64,000 bases of DNA from an uncultured Clostridia bacterium (GCA_947631455.1 CANRLH010000007.1:42958-106957); one strand, 5' to 3'; counted from the stretch's first letter, positions 19,226 through 29,560 are shown. Numbers and translations: made by a program. The notes: generated by a model from the sequence alone, not told the origin.

Positions 19226-19241
19226 ATACTATATGTTGTGT
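19226..19241. promoter_or_regulatory. NrdR-box-like site 3
   Basis: ATACTATATGTTGTGT; 14/16 to the NrdR-box consensus by hand comparison. Confidence 0.4.
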
Positions 19242-19413
19242 CTCAGATATATCTTCACATACGGATACTCACAGGTGCTATTGGATAGAAAAGCCAAAAG
19301 AAGCGTCGTGAAATTGTAAATTTTTTGTAAATCTTCTTTCTAGTTTGGTAATATTGTATAAATAGGCAGGATTTTATTAGGCAATTTGTCTACAAGTTTT
19401 TTTGTCGTTGGGC

Positions 19414-19442
19414 TTGCATTTCCTTAAATAATAGTGTATAAT
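19414..19442 (+). promoter_or_regulatory. Predicted sigma-A promoter proximal to mraZ
   Basis: TTGCAT-17 bp-TATAAT. Confidence 0.6.
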
Positions 19443-19524
19443 TAGCTTGCAGTGGTTAATTGTGCAAAAAAGTGGTGATAATTCCCAAATCGGAAGTAAC
19501 CGCTTTTAAAGGGAGGTGAACGGC

Positions 19525-19956
19525 TTGCCGACATCAAATTTAATGGGAACATTCTACCCGTCTATGGACGCAAAGGGGCGAATGAGCTTTCCTACAAAGT
19601 TAAGGGAGATAATTGGCGAGAGGTTCATCGTCACGAGAGGGATTGACGGATGCTTGTTTGTGTATTCGCTTGAAGACTTTGCGCTTATCGCCGAGAAGAT
19701 AAGAAATCTTCCTATATCAAAGGGAAGACAGATCCAAAGGCATTTTATGGCGGGGGCGACAGAGGTTGAAGCTGACAAACAGGGAAGAATTCTGATCCCT
19801 CAGGACCTAAGGAGGTTTGCAGGCCTTTCAAAGGACATAGTTGTTGCCGGAGTCACAGACAGGGCGGAGATCTGGGATAAGGACAGATGGGATGCAGCCA
19901 GCGCCGTGTTTGACGACGAATGTGCGATAAAGGCCATGGAGGAGCTTGACTTCTGA
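19525..19956 (+). CDS. mraZ: Transcriptional regulator MraZ
   Basis: MGTFYPSMDAKGRMSFPTKLRE and EVEADKQGRILIPQDLR; first gene of the dcw cluster. TTG at 19525 after AAAGGGAGGTGA. Confidence 0.93.
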   Translation: MPTSNLMGTFYPSMDAKGRMSFPTKLREIIGERFIVTRGIDGCLFVYSLEDFALIAEKIRNLPISKGRQIQRHFMAGATEVEADKQGRILIPQDLRRFAGLSKDIVVAGVTDRAEIWDKDRWDAASAVFDDECAIKAMEELDF

Positions 19957-19996
19957 CAGGGTGTATAGTCTATGACCGTAAGGGTTGGTGTAGCGA

Positions 19997-20923
19997 TTGG
20001 AATTTAATCATATCCCCGTCTTGCTTGACGAATGTATAGATGGACTTAACATTAAGCCGGACGGCGTATACATTGACGGTACCGTTGGAGGAGCAGGTCA
20101 TTCCAAGGAGATTGCAAAGCGGCTTACAACGGGCAGACTTATCGGGATAGACAGAGACCCTGAGGCGGTAAGCGTTGCGAGAGAGAGACTCAAGGGCTTT
20201 AACGCCGAGGTGATCGAAGCTAATTTTTCTGAGCTTGACGGTATTATGAAAGAAAAAGACATACCCAAAGCAGACGGAATTTTGCTTGATCTCGGGGTAT
20301 CATCGCATCAGCTTGACGAAGCCCAAAGAGGTTTTTCCTACCATTCAGACGCTGTGCTTGATATGAGAATGAGCAAGGCGGGAATAAGCGCTAAGGACAT
20401 TGTGAATACATATTCATATGAAAGCTTGGCGAATATCATTTTTGAGTACGGTGAGGAAAAGTTTTCAAGGCAAATTGCACATGCCATTGTTAAAAACAGA
20501 GAGGAAAAAGAAATTGAGACGACCTCAGAGCTTGCGGACATTATACGGTCCGCCGTTCCGCAAAAGGCAAGGAGAGAGAAAAATCCCTGCAAAAAGACCT
20601 TTCAGGCGATAAGGATTGCGGTCAACGACGAGCTCGGTCACATCAGCGCAGCTCTTGACAAAGCGTTCGACGCACTGAGCGTCGGAGGGCGGCTTTGCGT
20701 TATATCTTTTCACTCGCTTGAGGACAGGCTTGTAAAGCAAAGATTTAAGGAGTTTTGTCGGGGGTGTGTTTGCCCGCCTGACTTTCCGGTTTGTGTGTGC
20801 GGAAAAACGCCGAGGGGCGCTCTTGTGAACAAAAAGCCTATAGAACCGGGAGCGCATGAGCTTGAGAAAAATAAAAGAAGCAAAAGCGCCAAGCTGCGGA
20901 TCATCGAAAAAATAAAGGAATGA
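19997..20923 (+). CDS. rsmH: 16S rRNA (cytosine(1402)-N(4))-methyltransferase RsmH
   Basis: HIPVLLDECIDGLNIKPDGVYIDGTVGGAGHS, LLDLGVSSHQLDEAQRGFSY; TTG start. Confidence 0.96.
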   Translation: MEFNHIPVLLDECIDGLNIKPDGVYIDGTVGGAGHSKEIAKRLTTGRLIGIDRDPEAVSVARERLKGFNAEVIEANFSELDGIMKEKDIPKADGILLDLGVSSHQLDEAQRGFSYHSDAVLDMRMSKAGISAKDIVNTYSYESLANIIFEYGEEKFSRQIAHAIVKNREEKEIETTSELADIIRSAVPQKARREKNPCKKTFQAIRIAVNDELGHISAALDKAFDALSVGGRLCVISFHSLEDRLVKQRFKEFCRGCVCPPDFPVCVCGKTPRGALVNKKPIEPGAHELEKNKRSKSAKLRIIEKIKE

Positions 20924-21133
20924 TGATCTGCGGGATTTACCGAAAAGCAGAACAAAGATAAAATAAAAGCTTTTTGGAACTTAAAGAAAAGACAACAACA
21001 GAAAAAGAAAGTAAAGCAGAAAAACAACAAAGGTAAAAAGAAAAACTAAAAAAGAACAAAAGACAAAACGAGCAAAACGTAAAAGAAAAGGAAACTAAAA
21101 GATAAGGACTTATATTGTCGGAAGGGCAAGGAA

Positions 21134-21607
21134 ATGGCGAAAATCAACAATCTCGCTTATGATTATACCGAGTATGATCAGATGGCGGAGCCAAAGTCCC
21201 ACCCGAAAATCAAGCACATACGGAACCTGAAATTACAGCCGAGGGTATCAGCAGCCGTTCGGTATACGATAACGGGTTTTATAGCGACGCTTTTGCTGAT
21301 GGCAATTGTTTTCGGAAGGGTAGAGCTGAGCAAAATATATTCTGAACAGACGCAGCTTCAGACAGAGCTTTCGCAGCTTAACGAAGCTAATCTGAGCCTT
21401 AAGTCGGAGATCGAATCAAAGACCGGCTTGTCTCAGGTCGAGGAGTATGCTGAAAAGACTCTCGGACTGCAAAAGCTTGATAAATCTCAGGTCGAGTACG
21501 TGGAGGTAAAGACCGATGCTGTAATTGAGCCTGTTGAGACTGATGAGAATATCTTTGTAGCCATAAAGAAATGGTTTGAAAATGTTTTGGAATATATCGG
21601 AGCATAA
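21134..21607 (+). CDS. ftsL: Cell division protein FtsL-like (septum formation initiator type)
   Basis: Single TM segment plus coiled coil, positioned between rsmH and the PBP gene. Confidence 0.75.
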   Translation: MAKINNLAYDYTEYDQMAEPKSHPKIKHIRNLKLQPRVSAAVRYTITGFIATLLLMAIVFGRVELSKIYSEQTQLQTELSQLNEANLSLKSEIESKTGLSQVEEYAEKTLGLQKLDKSQVEYVEVKTDAVIEPVETDENIFVAIKKWFENVLEYIGA

Positions 21608-21719
21608 AGAATAGGATTTATTAGTGGAAAAGTTAAGCTTTTACTTATGTCAGTGACGAAGAGTTAAAACTTAGCTTTTTTACGCTTTTTTGAGGAAATC
21701 TGGCGAAAGGAGCAAAAAT

Positions 21720-24203
21720 ATGGGAGATAAGCCTACAGTGCTTATGAGAAAGCGCCTTAACATATGGATCGGGCTTGTGATGCTTGCGGTAATAGTATGG
21801 ATCATTATAAATATCTTCAAAACCTCTGTTGTTGAGGGCGAGGAGTACAGAGAGCTTGCTAATGCTCAGCAGCTTAAAAGCACAACGATAAAGGCGAGCA
21901 GAGGTTCGATAGTTGACTGCAACAATCAGATCCTTGCACAAAGCGCGACCGTTTATACAGTGTTTATCGACCCTAACACTCTTAAAGACTATCTTGCAAA
22001 CGACCCTAAGGCAACGGTCGATGAAATATCAAATAAGCTTGCTGAGATATTAGAGCTCGAGCCTGAAAAAGTTAAGGAAAAGTGCATAAAGGCTTCAAGC
22101 TATGAGGAGCTTAAAAAAAGTGTTGAGAAGCAATCCCTTGACAGGGTTTTGGAATACAAAAGCGAAATAAGCTGCGGAGCGATAGGAACTGTGCCTATGA
22201 CAAAGCGGTACTATCCTCAGAACGACCTTGCGGCGGCAGTTATCGGACATATCCACTACGACGGATACGGACTTTTGGGACTTGAGGCGTATTATGACGA
22301 TTACCTGGCGGGAACGGACGGAAAAACCGTTACCGCGGAGGGGCGTGACGGCACTCAGATGCCGTACAGATACAAGCAGAATTATGATGCGATAGACGGC
22401 TCATCGCTTGTGCTGAATATGGACGTGAATATTCAGAGCTATCTTGAAAAGGCGCTTAAAGAAGCGGTCGAGCTTCACAAGCCAAGAGACAGAGCCTGCG
22501 GCATTATTATGAATCCAAATACTGGTCAGGTTATGGCGATGGCGACCACGCCGGGATATGATTTAAACAACCCGGCTGAGATTTATGACGCGCAAACAAG
22601 AGAAGAGGTAGAAAGGCTAAGAAAAGAGGAGGAAGCAAAAAACATAGCCGGAACCACCGAGGCTACTGAGGAAGAATCTGAGGAGGCTACCGACGAGTAC
22701 GGAAACGTGATTGAAGCTCCTACAGAGGAAGAAGATGAGGAGCCGACTTATGACGAGGCGTTAAACGCAGCGTGGAGCCTTCAGTGGAAGAACAAAGCGG
22801 TATCTGAAATATACTATCCGGGATCTGTGTTCAAGGTAATAACGGGTTCTTCTGCTCTTGAGGAAAAAGCAATAGACCTTAAGCAGACGTTTAGCTGCAA
22901 CACGAGCTATACGGTTGCGGATACAACTATCAGGTGCTGGAGCACAAAGGATCACGGACTTCAGACCTTTGCTCAGGCTATGACAAATTCATGCAACCCT
23001 GCATTTATCCAGATAGGCCTTGCGCTTGGCGCAGACAAATTCTGTGATTACTTTGACGCGTATGGCTTCAGAGAGGCTACGGGAATAGATCTTCCGGCGG
23101 AGGCTTCAAGCATTACATACAACAGGGATACCATGGGAATAGTAGAGCTTGCGACGTCTTCATTCGGACAGGCGAACAAGATAACGCCTATACAGATGAT
23201 AACAGCGTATTCTGCGGTAATTAACGGAGGTTATCTTGTTACACCGCAGATGGTGGATAAAATTATAGATGCCAACGGAAATGTTGTTGAAGATTATAAG
23301 CCGGTGATAAAAAGACAGGTGATTTCTGAGGAAACATCTAAAAAGATGAGAGAGGTACTTGAAAATGTAGTACAGTCAGAGCCGGACAGCAACGCGTATA
23401 TTCAGGGTTACAACATCGGAGGAAAGTCCGGTACGAGTGAAAAGCTGGACGTTATAGACGAGGAAGGACGTCAGCACGTGGCATCATACTGTGCATTTTA
23501 CCCCGCTGATAAGCCGGAGCTTGTAATGCTGGTTATGGTAGACGCTCCTGAAAGCGGAGAGATTTACGGAAGCCAGATTGCGGCGCCGGTATGCGTAAGC
23601 GCGTTGAAAAACATTCTGCCGTACCTCGGATACTATCCTCAGTATTCTGAGGAGGAGCTTGGATCGCTTGCGGTATACGTTCCAAGCGTAACTAATTTAA
23701 GCGTGAATGAGGCAAAGACCACTCTTGAAAAAGTGGGGCTAAATGTTCAGGTGGCAGGATCGGGCGAAAAAGTAATAAAACAAACTCCGTCATCGGGCTC
23801 CGTTCAGCGCGGCGGAACGGTGATACTCTATACCGAGGAGGGCATAGAGCCGGAGCTTAGATATGTACCCAACGTGATAGGCATGTCAAAGGATGCAATA
23901 CAGGAGGCTATGCATCAGGCAGGCTTTAACGTGACATTCATAGGCGATTATGAGGCAAAGGGAGCTTTTTGCATAGAGCAGACGCCGCTGGACGGCGCTG
24001 AGGCTTATGCTTCAACTGTTGTGACTGTGAATATGTCTACTGCTTGGCCGGAAACTACAGGCAGTGGAGAAGCGCAGGATAACGCCCAGAGCGAACAACA
24101 GGAAGAACAGAACAATAATGCCGACGTATATAACGAAGAAGCTTATTACGACGATGGGTACGATCAGTATTTTGAAGACGCATACTATGACGAGGAATAT
24201 TAA
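21720..24203 (+). CDS. Class B penicillin-binding protein (FtsI/SpoVD-like) with PASTA domains
   Basis: YPGSVFKVITG (SXXK), SCNPAF (SXN), KSGTSEK (KTG-like), two C-terminal PASTA-like repeats. Confidence 0.92.
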   Translation: MGDKPTVLMRKRLNIWIGLVMLAVIVWIIINIFKTSVVEGEEYRELANAQQLKSTTIKASRGSIVDCNNQILAQSATVYTVFIDPNTLKDYLANDPKATVDEISNKLAEILELEPEKVKEKCIKASSYEELKKSVEKQSLDRVLEYKSEISCGAIGTVPMTKRYYPQNDLAAAVIGHIHYDGYGLLGLEAYYDDYLAGTDGKTVTAEGRDGTQMPYRYKQNYDAIDGSSLVLNMDVNIQSYLEKALKEAVELHKPRDRACGIIMNPNTGQVMAMATTPGYDLNNPAEIYDAQTREEVERLRKEEEAKNIAGTTEATEEESEEATDEYGNVIEAPTEEEDEEPTYDEALNAAWSLQWKNKAVSEIYYPGSVFKVITGSSALEEKAIDLKQTFSCNTSYTVADTTIRCWSTKDHGLQTFAQAMTNSCNPAFIQIGLALGADKFCDYFDAYGFREATGIDLPAEASSITYNRDTMGIVELATSSFGQANKITPIQMITAYSAVINGGYLVTPQMVDKIIDANGNVVEDYKPVIKRQVISEETSKKMREVLENVVQSEPDSNAYIQGYNIGGKSGTSEKLDVIDEEGRQHVASYCAFYPADKPELVMLVMVDAPESGEIYGSQIAAPVCVSALKNILPYLGYYPQYSEEELGSLAVYVPSVTNLSVNEAKTTLEKVGLNVQVAGSGEKVIKQTPSSGSVQRGGTVILYTEEGIEPELRYVPNVIGMSKDAIQEAMHQAGFNVTFIGDYEAKGAFCIEQTPLDGAEAYASTVVTVNMSTAWPETTGSGEAQDNAQSEQQEEQNNNADVYNEEAYYDDGYDQYFEDAYYDEEY

Positions 24204-24224
24204 AAGCAAAAGGGGAGATTTACA

Positions 24225-25661
24225 ATGCGGCTTTACGACCTGATAAGAGACAACGCAAAGACAGAACTTGAGAATATTGAAATAACCGGGATCGTCTCCG
24301 ACAGCAGAAGTGAAATAAAGGGCGGAGAGCTTTTCGTTTGCATAAAGGGCGAGACCTTTGACGGACATACCGCCGCTGTGGATATGCTGAACAAGGGAGC
24401 GGCAGCCGTTTTGACCGAGCGGGATATGGGCCTTGAGCAACAGATAATCGTACCTGATACCAGAGAGGAATATGCCTATATATGCGCAAAGTGGTTTGGT
24501 GATCCGCACAAAAGGCTGAAGCTTATAGGCGTTACCGGAACAAACGGTAAAACTACCATCACAACGATGCTTAAGGCAGTGATCTCAGGCTTTGGTAAAA
24601 AAACGGGGCTTATAGGGACTTGTCAGAATGAGATAGGAGAAAGGGTGCTGCATACTGAAAGAACTACACCGGAAGCATATGAGCTGTTTGAGCTTTTTGA
24701 TAAGATGGCTCGCGAAGGGTGCGAATATGTAGTTATGGAGGTTTCCTCTCAGGGCCTTGAGCAAAAACGGCTTGGGCCCTGCCGGTTTGAGCTGGGTGCA
24801 TTTACAAACCTTACTCAGGATCATCTTGATGTTCACAAGACAATGGAAAACTATTATCAGGCGAAAAAGCTTTTGTTTACAATGACCGATACAGCCGTGA
24901 TAAATGTGGACGACGAATGGGGAAAAAGGTATATCAGTGAGATAAACTGCAATATCAAAACCTTCAGCACACACGGCGCGGCTGATTTTACAGCAAGCGG
25001 AGAAGAGCTTTTGCCAAGCGGCGTAAGGTATACGTTTTCCGACGGAAAGCTTGATATCCCGGTAAGCTTTAATATGCCTGGCGAATTTAACGTGTCAAAC
25101 TCTCTTTGCGTTATAGCCTGCGCCGATGTTCTGGGCTTTGACTTAAAAAAGACTGTTGAGATATTAAATTCTCAGAGCGGTGTAAGGGGAAGAGCGGAGG
25201 TCGTGCCGACAGGACGGGATTTTACCGTAATATGCGATTATGCTCACACTCCTGATGCAATAGAAAATATATTGAGCGCAATGAAAGCAAGCGCTAAGGG
25301 CAGAGTAGTCTGTCTGTTTGGCTGCGGCGGAAACAGAGACGCAAAAAAGCGTCCTCTTATGGCAAAGGCAGCGGCAAAGCATGCGGACTTTCTGATAGTT
25401 ACATCGGATAATCCGAGAAACGAGAATCCCAAGCTTATAATAAAGGATATACTTGCCGGAATAGATATAAAGAAAACAGAGCATAAAACTATTACAGACA
25501 GGGTCAAGGCCATTCGCTGGGCGATAAAACATGCGAAAAAGGACGATGTTATCGTGCTTTGCGGAAAGGGCCATGAGGACTATCAGATACTTCAGGGAAA
25601 CGTAAAGATCCACCTTGACGAAAGAGAAGTTGTAAAAGAGGCTCTTTCAAAACTTAAATAA
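24225..25661 (+). CDS. murE: UDP-N-acetylmuramoyl-tripeptide synthetase MurE (meso-DAP type predicted)
   Basis: GVTGTNGKTTITTML P-loop; DNPR motif in TSDNPRNENP. Confidence 0.93.
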   Translation: MRLYDLIRDNAKTELENIEITGIVSDSRSEIKGGELFVCIKGETFDGHTAAVDMLNKGAAAVLTERDMGLEQQIIVPDTREEYAYICAKWFGDPHKRLKLIGVTGTNGKTTITTMLKAVISGFGKKTGLIGTCQNEIGERVLHTERTTPEAYELFELFDKMAREGCEYVVMEVSSQGLEQKRLGPCRFELGAFTNLTQDHLDVHKTMENYYQAKKLLFTMTDTAVINVDDEWGKRYISEINCNIKTFSTHGAADFTASGEELLPSGVRYTFSDGKLDIPVSFNMPGEFNVSNSLCVIACADVLGFDLKKTVEILNSQSGVRGRAEVVPTGRDFTVICDYAHTPDAIENILSAMKASAKGRVVCLFGCGGNRDAKKRPLMAKAAAKHADFLIVTSDNPRNENPKLIIKDILAGIDIKKTEHKTITDRVKAIRWAIKHAKKDDVIVLCGKGHEDYQILQGNVKIHLDEREVVKEALSKLK

Positions 25662-25676
25662 TTGACGGAGAAACAA

Positions 25677-27035
25677 ATGGACAAAGTAAGACTTAGCGAA
25701 ATTGTAAACGCCTGCGACGGAAGCTACGGCTATGCAAGCGACGGTTACATAGACAGTATAACAACAAACTCAAAAGATGTTCGCGAAAACAGTGTATTCA
25801 TAGCTATAAAGGGAGAAAGATTTGACGCTCACGACTTTGTGCCGGAGGCGATAAAAAACGGTGCGGAATGTGCGGTTACCGAAAGGGCGGTAGAGGGCGC
25901 AAAATGTATAATAGTAGACTCTACCCGTGCGGCGTATTTAAGCATTGCGCACTATTACAGAAAGAGGTTTGATATACCGCTTGTTGCCATAACGGGAAGT
26001 GTGGGAAAAACCACTACAAAGGAGTTTATCTGGCGCGCTTTGAGCGAAAGCTTCAAAACACTTAAGACTGAGGGCAACAGAAATAACGATATAGGTCTTC
26101 CCGAAACGCTTCTTAAGCTTTGTTCAGATGATCAGGCGGCGGTTATTGAAATGGGAATGAATCATCAGGGAGAGATATCCCGGCTTTCTCAGTGTGCGGC
26201 TCCGACAATTTGCGTTATAACAAATATAGGCACTTCACATATAGAAAATCTAGGCTCAAGAGAAAACATACTCAAAGCAAAGCTTGAGATACTCGATGGT
26301 GCAGACTTATCCGCACCGCTTGTCATAAACCTTGATGACAAGTACCTGTCCGGCATTGATGCAAGGGGCAGAAGACTTATCACCTATTCGATAAAAAATA
26401 GATCGGCGGATGTTTTTGCAGATAATATCGTTCACACGGATATCGGCATAAACTTCAGTATATGCTTTGACGGCAGCAAAACCGTTGATGCTCATATAAA
26501 TGTTCCCGGAGTTCATAATGTAAAAAATGCGCTTGCCGCATTTTGCGTGGGCAGGTATCTTGGCATGAACGCCGAAGATATAGTAAGGGGAATTTCAAAG
26601 TTTGAACCGGACGGAATAAGACAGAATATTGAAAGGATCGGTTCTGCCACCGTGATAAAGGACTGCTACAATGCGTCATACGACTCAATGCAGTCTGGTC
26701 TTGACATTTTGTCGTCTTTAAATATAAGCGGCAGAAGGATAGCTGTTTTGGGGGATATGAAGGAGTTAGGCTCGATGTCTAAGGAGCTTCACAAAAAGGT
26801 GGGAGAGCTGGTCTACAAAAGTAAAGTCGATATGCTTTTGTGTTTTGGAAAAGACGCTGAATTCATTATCAAGGGTGCTGTGAAAGCCGGATTTGATGAA
26901 AATAATGCAAAGCATTTTAAAAGCAAAGAGGAGCTTGCTGAGCACATTAAAAATATAAGGCGTGACGGCGATGCTTTTCTGTTCAAGGCAAGCAGGTCGG
27001 TAAAACTTGAAGAGGTAATTGAAAAGATAAAATAA
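25677..27035 (+). CDS. murF: UDP-N-acetylmuramoyl-tripeptide--D-alanyl-D-alanine ligase MurF
   Basis: AITGSVGKTTTKEFIWRAL, EGNRNNDIGLPETLL, IEMGMNHQGEISRL. Confidence 0.94.
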   Translation: MDKVRLSEIVNACDGSYGYASDGYIDSITTNSKDVRENSVFIAIKGERFDAHDFVPEAIKNGAECAVTERAVEGAKCIIVDSTRAAYLSIAHYYRKRFDIPLVAITGSVGKTTTKEFIWRALSESFKTLKTEGNRNNDIGLPETLLKLCSDDQAAVIEMGMNHQGEISRLSQCAAPTICVITNIGTSHIENLGSRENILKAKLEILDGADLSAPLVINLDDKYLSGIDARGRRLITYSIKNRSADVFADNIVHTDIGINFSICFDGSKTVDAHINVPGVHNVKNALAAFCVGRYLGMNAEDIVRGISKFEPDGIRQNIERIGSATVIKDCYNASYDSMQSGLDILSSLNISGRRIAVLGDMKELGSMSKELHKKVGELVYKSKVDMLLCFGKDAEFIIKGAVKAGFDENNAKHFKSKEELAEHIKNIRRDGDAFLFKASRSVKLEEVIEKIK

Positions 27036-27099
27036 AAAATCGGCACTTTGAAAAAGCTAAAGAGCATGATGATAAGCTCTTATAAGGGAGTGAGAGCAT

Positions 27100-28314
27100 T
27101 TGGAAATAAATCAAAAAAAGATAAAGACAAGGCTTTTGCCGACTCACCAGCCGGTTGCTCAGGCAAGAAAAAAGCTTAATTTTAGATTCGTAAAAGACAA
27201 GATAGACCGTCCGTTTCTTATAATAGTTCTGGTGCTCTTGATTTTCGGATTTGTAATGATGTTCTCTGCGTCATACGCGTGGGGACTTTACGACGCAGAC
27301 GACGGATACTACTACATAAAAAGACAGCTTTTTTCAGGAGTTCTGGGGCTTGTCGGAATGTTTTTTGTTTCCTATCTTGACTATCATTTTTATCAGAACA
27401 CCAAGATCGCGTTTATACTTTTTGCGGGAGCTCTTGTGCTCAACTTTGTGACGGCGATCATAGGAGACGAGGTCGCCGGGGCAAGGCGATGGATAACCGT
27501 TGCGGGAATGCAGTTTCAGCCGTCTGAGATTTTAAAGGTAGCGGTGATCATAATATTTGCGTATATTCTTGCGGTAAACTGGCAAAGGTTTGACAACTGG
27601 CGGTATTCCATTGTGCCTTTTGCGGTTATTCTAGGCCTTTGCGCAGTTGCAGTGGCGGCGCAAAGACATATGTCTGGAGTTTTGATCTTCGGTATCATAG
27701 GTCTGTCGCTTATGTTTGTCGGCGGCGTGCCAAGAAAGTATTTCTGGCGGTTTATAGGATGCCTGGGAATTGCGTTGGCTGCGTTTTTGATATACAAGGT
27801 GTTTTTGGACAGCGACGGAGGATTTGGATATATCACCGAGCGTTTTGAATCGTGGCAGAATCCTAAGTCCGATCCTCAGGGAAGCACCTATCAGACATAT
27901 CAGTCGCTGCTGGCAATAGGCTCGGGCGGGATCTTTGGTCTTGGCTTCGGGGAATCAAGGCAGAAGTATTTGTATCTGTCGGAATCTCAAAACGACTTTG
28001 TTTTCTCGATCATATGTGAGGAACTGGGTTTTGTCGGTGCGTGCGTGGTAATTATCTTATTTGCGATATTTATACTTCGTGGTTTTTACATAGCGTCCCG
28101 TTCAAGAGATAGGTTTGGTATGCTGCTTGCCGCAGGAATCACAATACAGATAGGTTCTCAGGCGCTTTTAAACATTGCGGTCGCGACAAATGCTTTTCCG
28201 AATACCGGTATATCGCTGCCGTTTTTCAGCTACGGCGGAACGGCACTTTTGATACAGCTTCTTGAGATGGGAGTTTTGCTGTCGATCTCAAGACAGGCTA
28301 ATAAGTCGCCGTAA
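27100..28314 (+). CDS. ftsW: SEDS-family FtsW/RodA/SpoVE-type glycosyltransferase
   Basis: Multi-TM; GARRWITVAGMQFQPSEILKVA, FPNTGISLPFFSYGGTALL; TTG start. Confidence 0.9.
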   Translation: MEINQKKIKTRLLPTHQPVAQARKKLNFRFVKDKIDRPFLIIVLVLLIFGFVMMFSASYAWGLYDADDGYYYIKRQLFSGVLGLVGMFFVSYLDYHFYQNTKIAFILFAGALVLNFVTAIIGDEVAGARRWITVAGMQFQPSEILKVAVIIIFAYILAVNWQRFDNWRYSIVPFAVILGLCAVAVAAQRHMSGVLIFGIIGLSLMFVGGVPRKYFWRFIGCLGIALAAFLIYKVFLDSDGGFGYITERFESWQNPKSDPQGSTYQTYQSLLAIGSGGIFGLGFGESRQKYLYLSESQNDFVFSIICEELGFVGACVVIILFAIFILRGFYIASRSRDRFGMLLAAGITIQIGSQALLNIAVATNAFPNTGISLPFFSYGGTALLIQLLEMGVLLSISRQANKSP

Positions 28315-28353
28315 ATTTAATGGTTTACGGATTATCTGAAAGGAAGGATTTGA

Positions 28354-29487
28354 ATGCTCAGAGTTTTGCTTGCAGGCGGCGGAACGGCAGGACACGTAAA
28401 CCCTGCGCTTGCAATTGCCGAAATAATAAAGGATAAGCGCCCGGATGCCGAGTTTGCCTTTGCGGGAACTCCCGACGGACTTGAGTCACGGCTCATACCG
28501 AATGCAGGGTACAAATTTTATCCGATAAAGGTAAAGGGGTTTCAGCGAAAGCTCAGTTTAAACAATATCAAAAGAAACGTAAAGGCGGCATCGTATCTTC
28601 TGACGGCTGGAAAAAGAGCAAACAGGATCATAAGCGATTTCAAGCCGGATCTCGTCATAGGAACGGGCGGATATGTTGCGGGGCCGATAGTAAGGTCTGC
28701 CGCAAAGAAGGGCATAAAAACCGCGATACATGAGCAAAACGCCTTTCCTGGGGTGACAAATAAACTGCTTTCAAAGGTTGTCGATAAGGTTATGCTTACC
28801 GTCAGTGAGGCAAAGAAGTATCTTGAATCCACTTCTGATTGTACTGTTACGGGGCTTCCGGTAAGAAAATCGTTTTTTGCAATGGAAAAGTCAGACGCAA
28901 GGAAAAGGCTTGGTATCCCTGACAAAGCAGTATGTGTTTTATCAACGGGAGGAAGTCTTGGCGCCAGAACAATAAACAATGCGGCGGCAGCGCTTTTTAA
29001 GTGGTATCAGGAAAGCGGCAGAGAAGTATATCACATACATTCATACGGAACTTATGCCGGATATAAGGATTATGTTTCAGAGCTTTCAGCAAAGGGAATA
29101 GATACAAATAAAAAAGAGCTTATAATTTCAGATTATGTTGATATGTCGGTCTGCATGGCGGCAAGCGACCTTGTTATCAGCAGATGCGGAGCAAGCACTT
29201 TAAACGAGCTTGAAAGCATGGGCAGAGGTTCTGTGCTGATACCATCGCCAAATGTTGCAGGGAATCATCAGTATTATAACGGAATGGTGTTGCAAAACGC
29301 GGGTGCGGCGGTTGTCATTGAGGAAAAGGATCTTACGGATGATAAGATAGTCAGAACAGTTTCAGAGCTTATAAGCGACAGGGACAGGCTGTCGTCACTT
29401 TCAAAAAAAGCAAGGGAGCTTTATATTCCGGACACAAACGAGCGGATATATTCGGTTTTGTCTGAGCTTATCAAAGCCACGGAGTAA
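28354..29487 (+). CDS. murG: UDP-N-acetylglucosamine--N-acetylmuramyl-(pentapeptide) pyrophosphoryl-undecaprenol N-acetylglucosamine transferase
   Basis: LLAGGGTAGHVNPALAIAE, GTGGYVAGPIVRSA, HEQNAFPGVTNKLL. Confidence 0.96.
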   Translation: MLRVLLAGGGTAGHVNPALAIAEIIKDKRPDAEFAFAGTPDGLESRLIPNAGYKFYPIKVKGFQRKLSLNNIKRNVKAASYLLTAGKRANRIISDFKPDLVIGTGGYVAGPIVRSAAKKGIKTAIHEQNAFPGVTNKLLSKVVDKVMLTVSEAKKYLESTSDCTVTGLPVRKSFFAMEKSDARKRLGIPDKAVCVLSTGGSLGARTINNAAAALFKWYQESGREVYHIHSYGTYAGYKDYVSELSAKGIDTNKKELIISDYVDMSVCMAASDLVISRCGASTLNELESMGRGSVLIPSPNVAGNHQYYNGMVLQNAGAAVVIEEKDLTDDKIVRTVSELISDRDRLSSLSKKARELYIPDTNERIYSVLSELIKATE

Positions 29488-29560
29488 GTATAAGCGTGTT
29501 TCACCTAATCTCATTTTTCTGCATAATATGTGTTATGCAATATGAAAAGGAGAGAGGGTT

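Noticed and set aside
19470-19516. Possible MraZ autoregulatory box (AAAGTGGTG) upstream of mraZ
   Set aside because: Only one copy seen; MraZ sites normally occur as closely spaced repeats.
20710-21030. Cys/Phe-rich 106-aa minus-strand ORF
   Set aside because: Artefact of the A-rich plus-strand spacer; no RBS or family signature.
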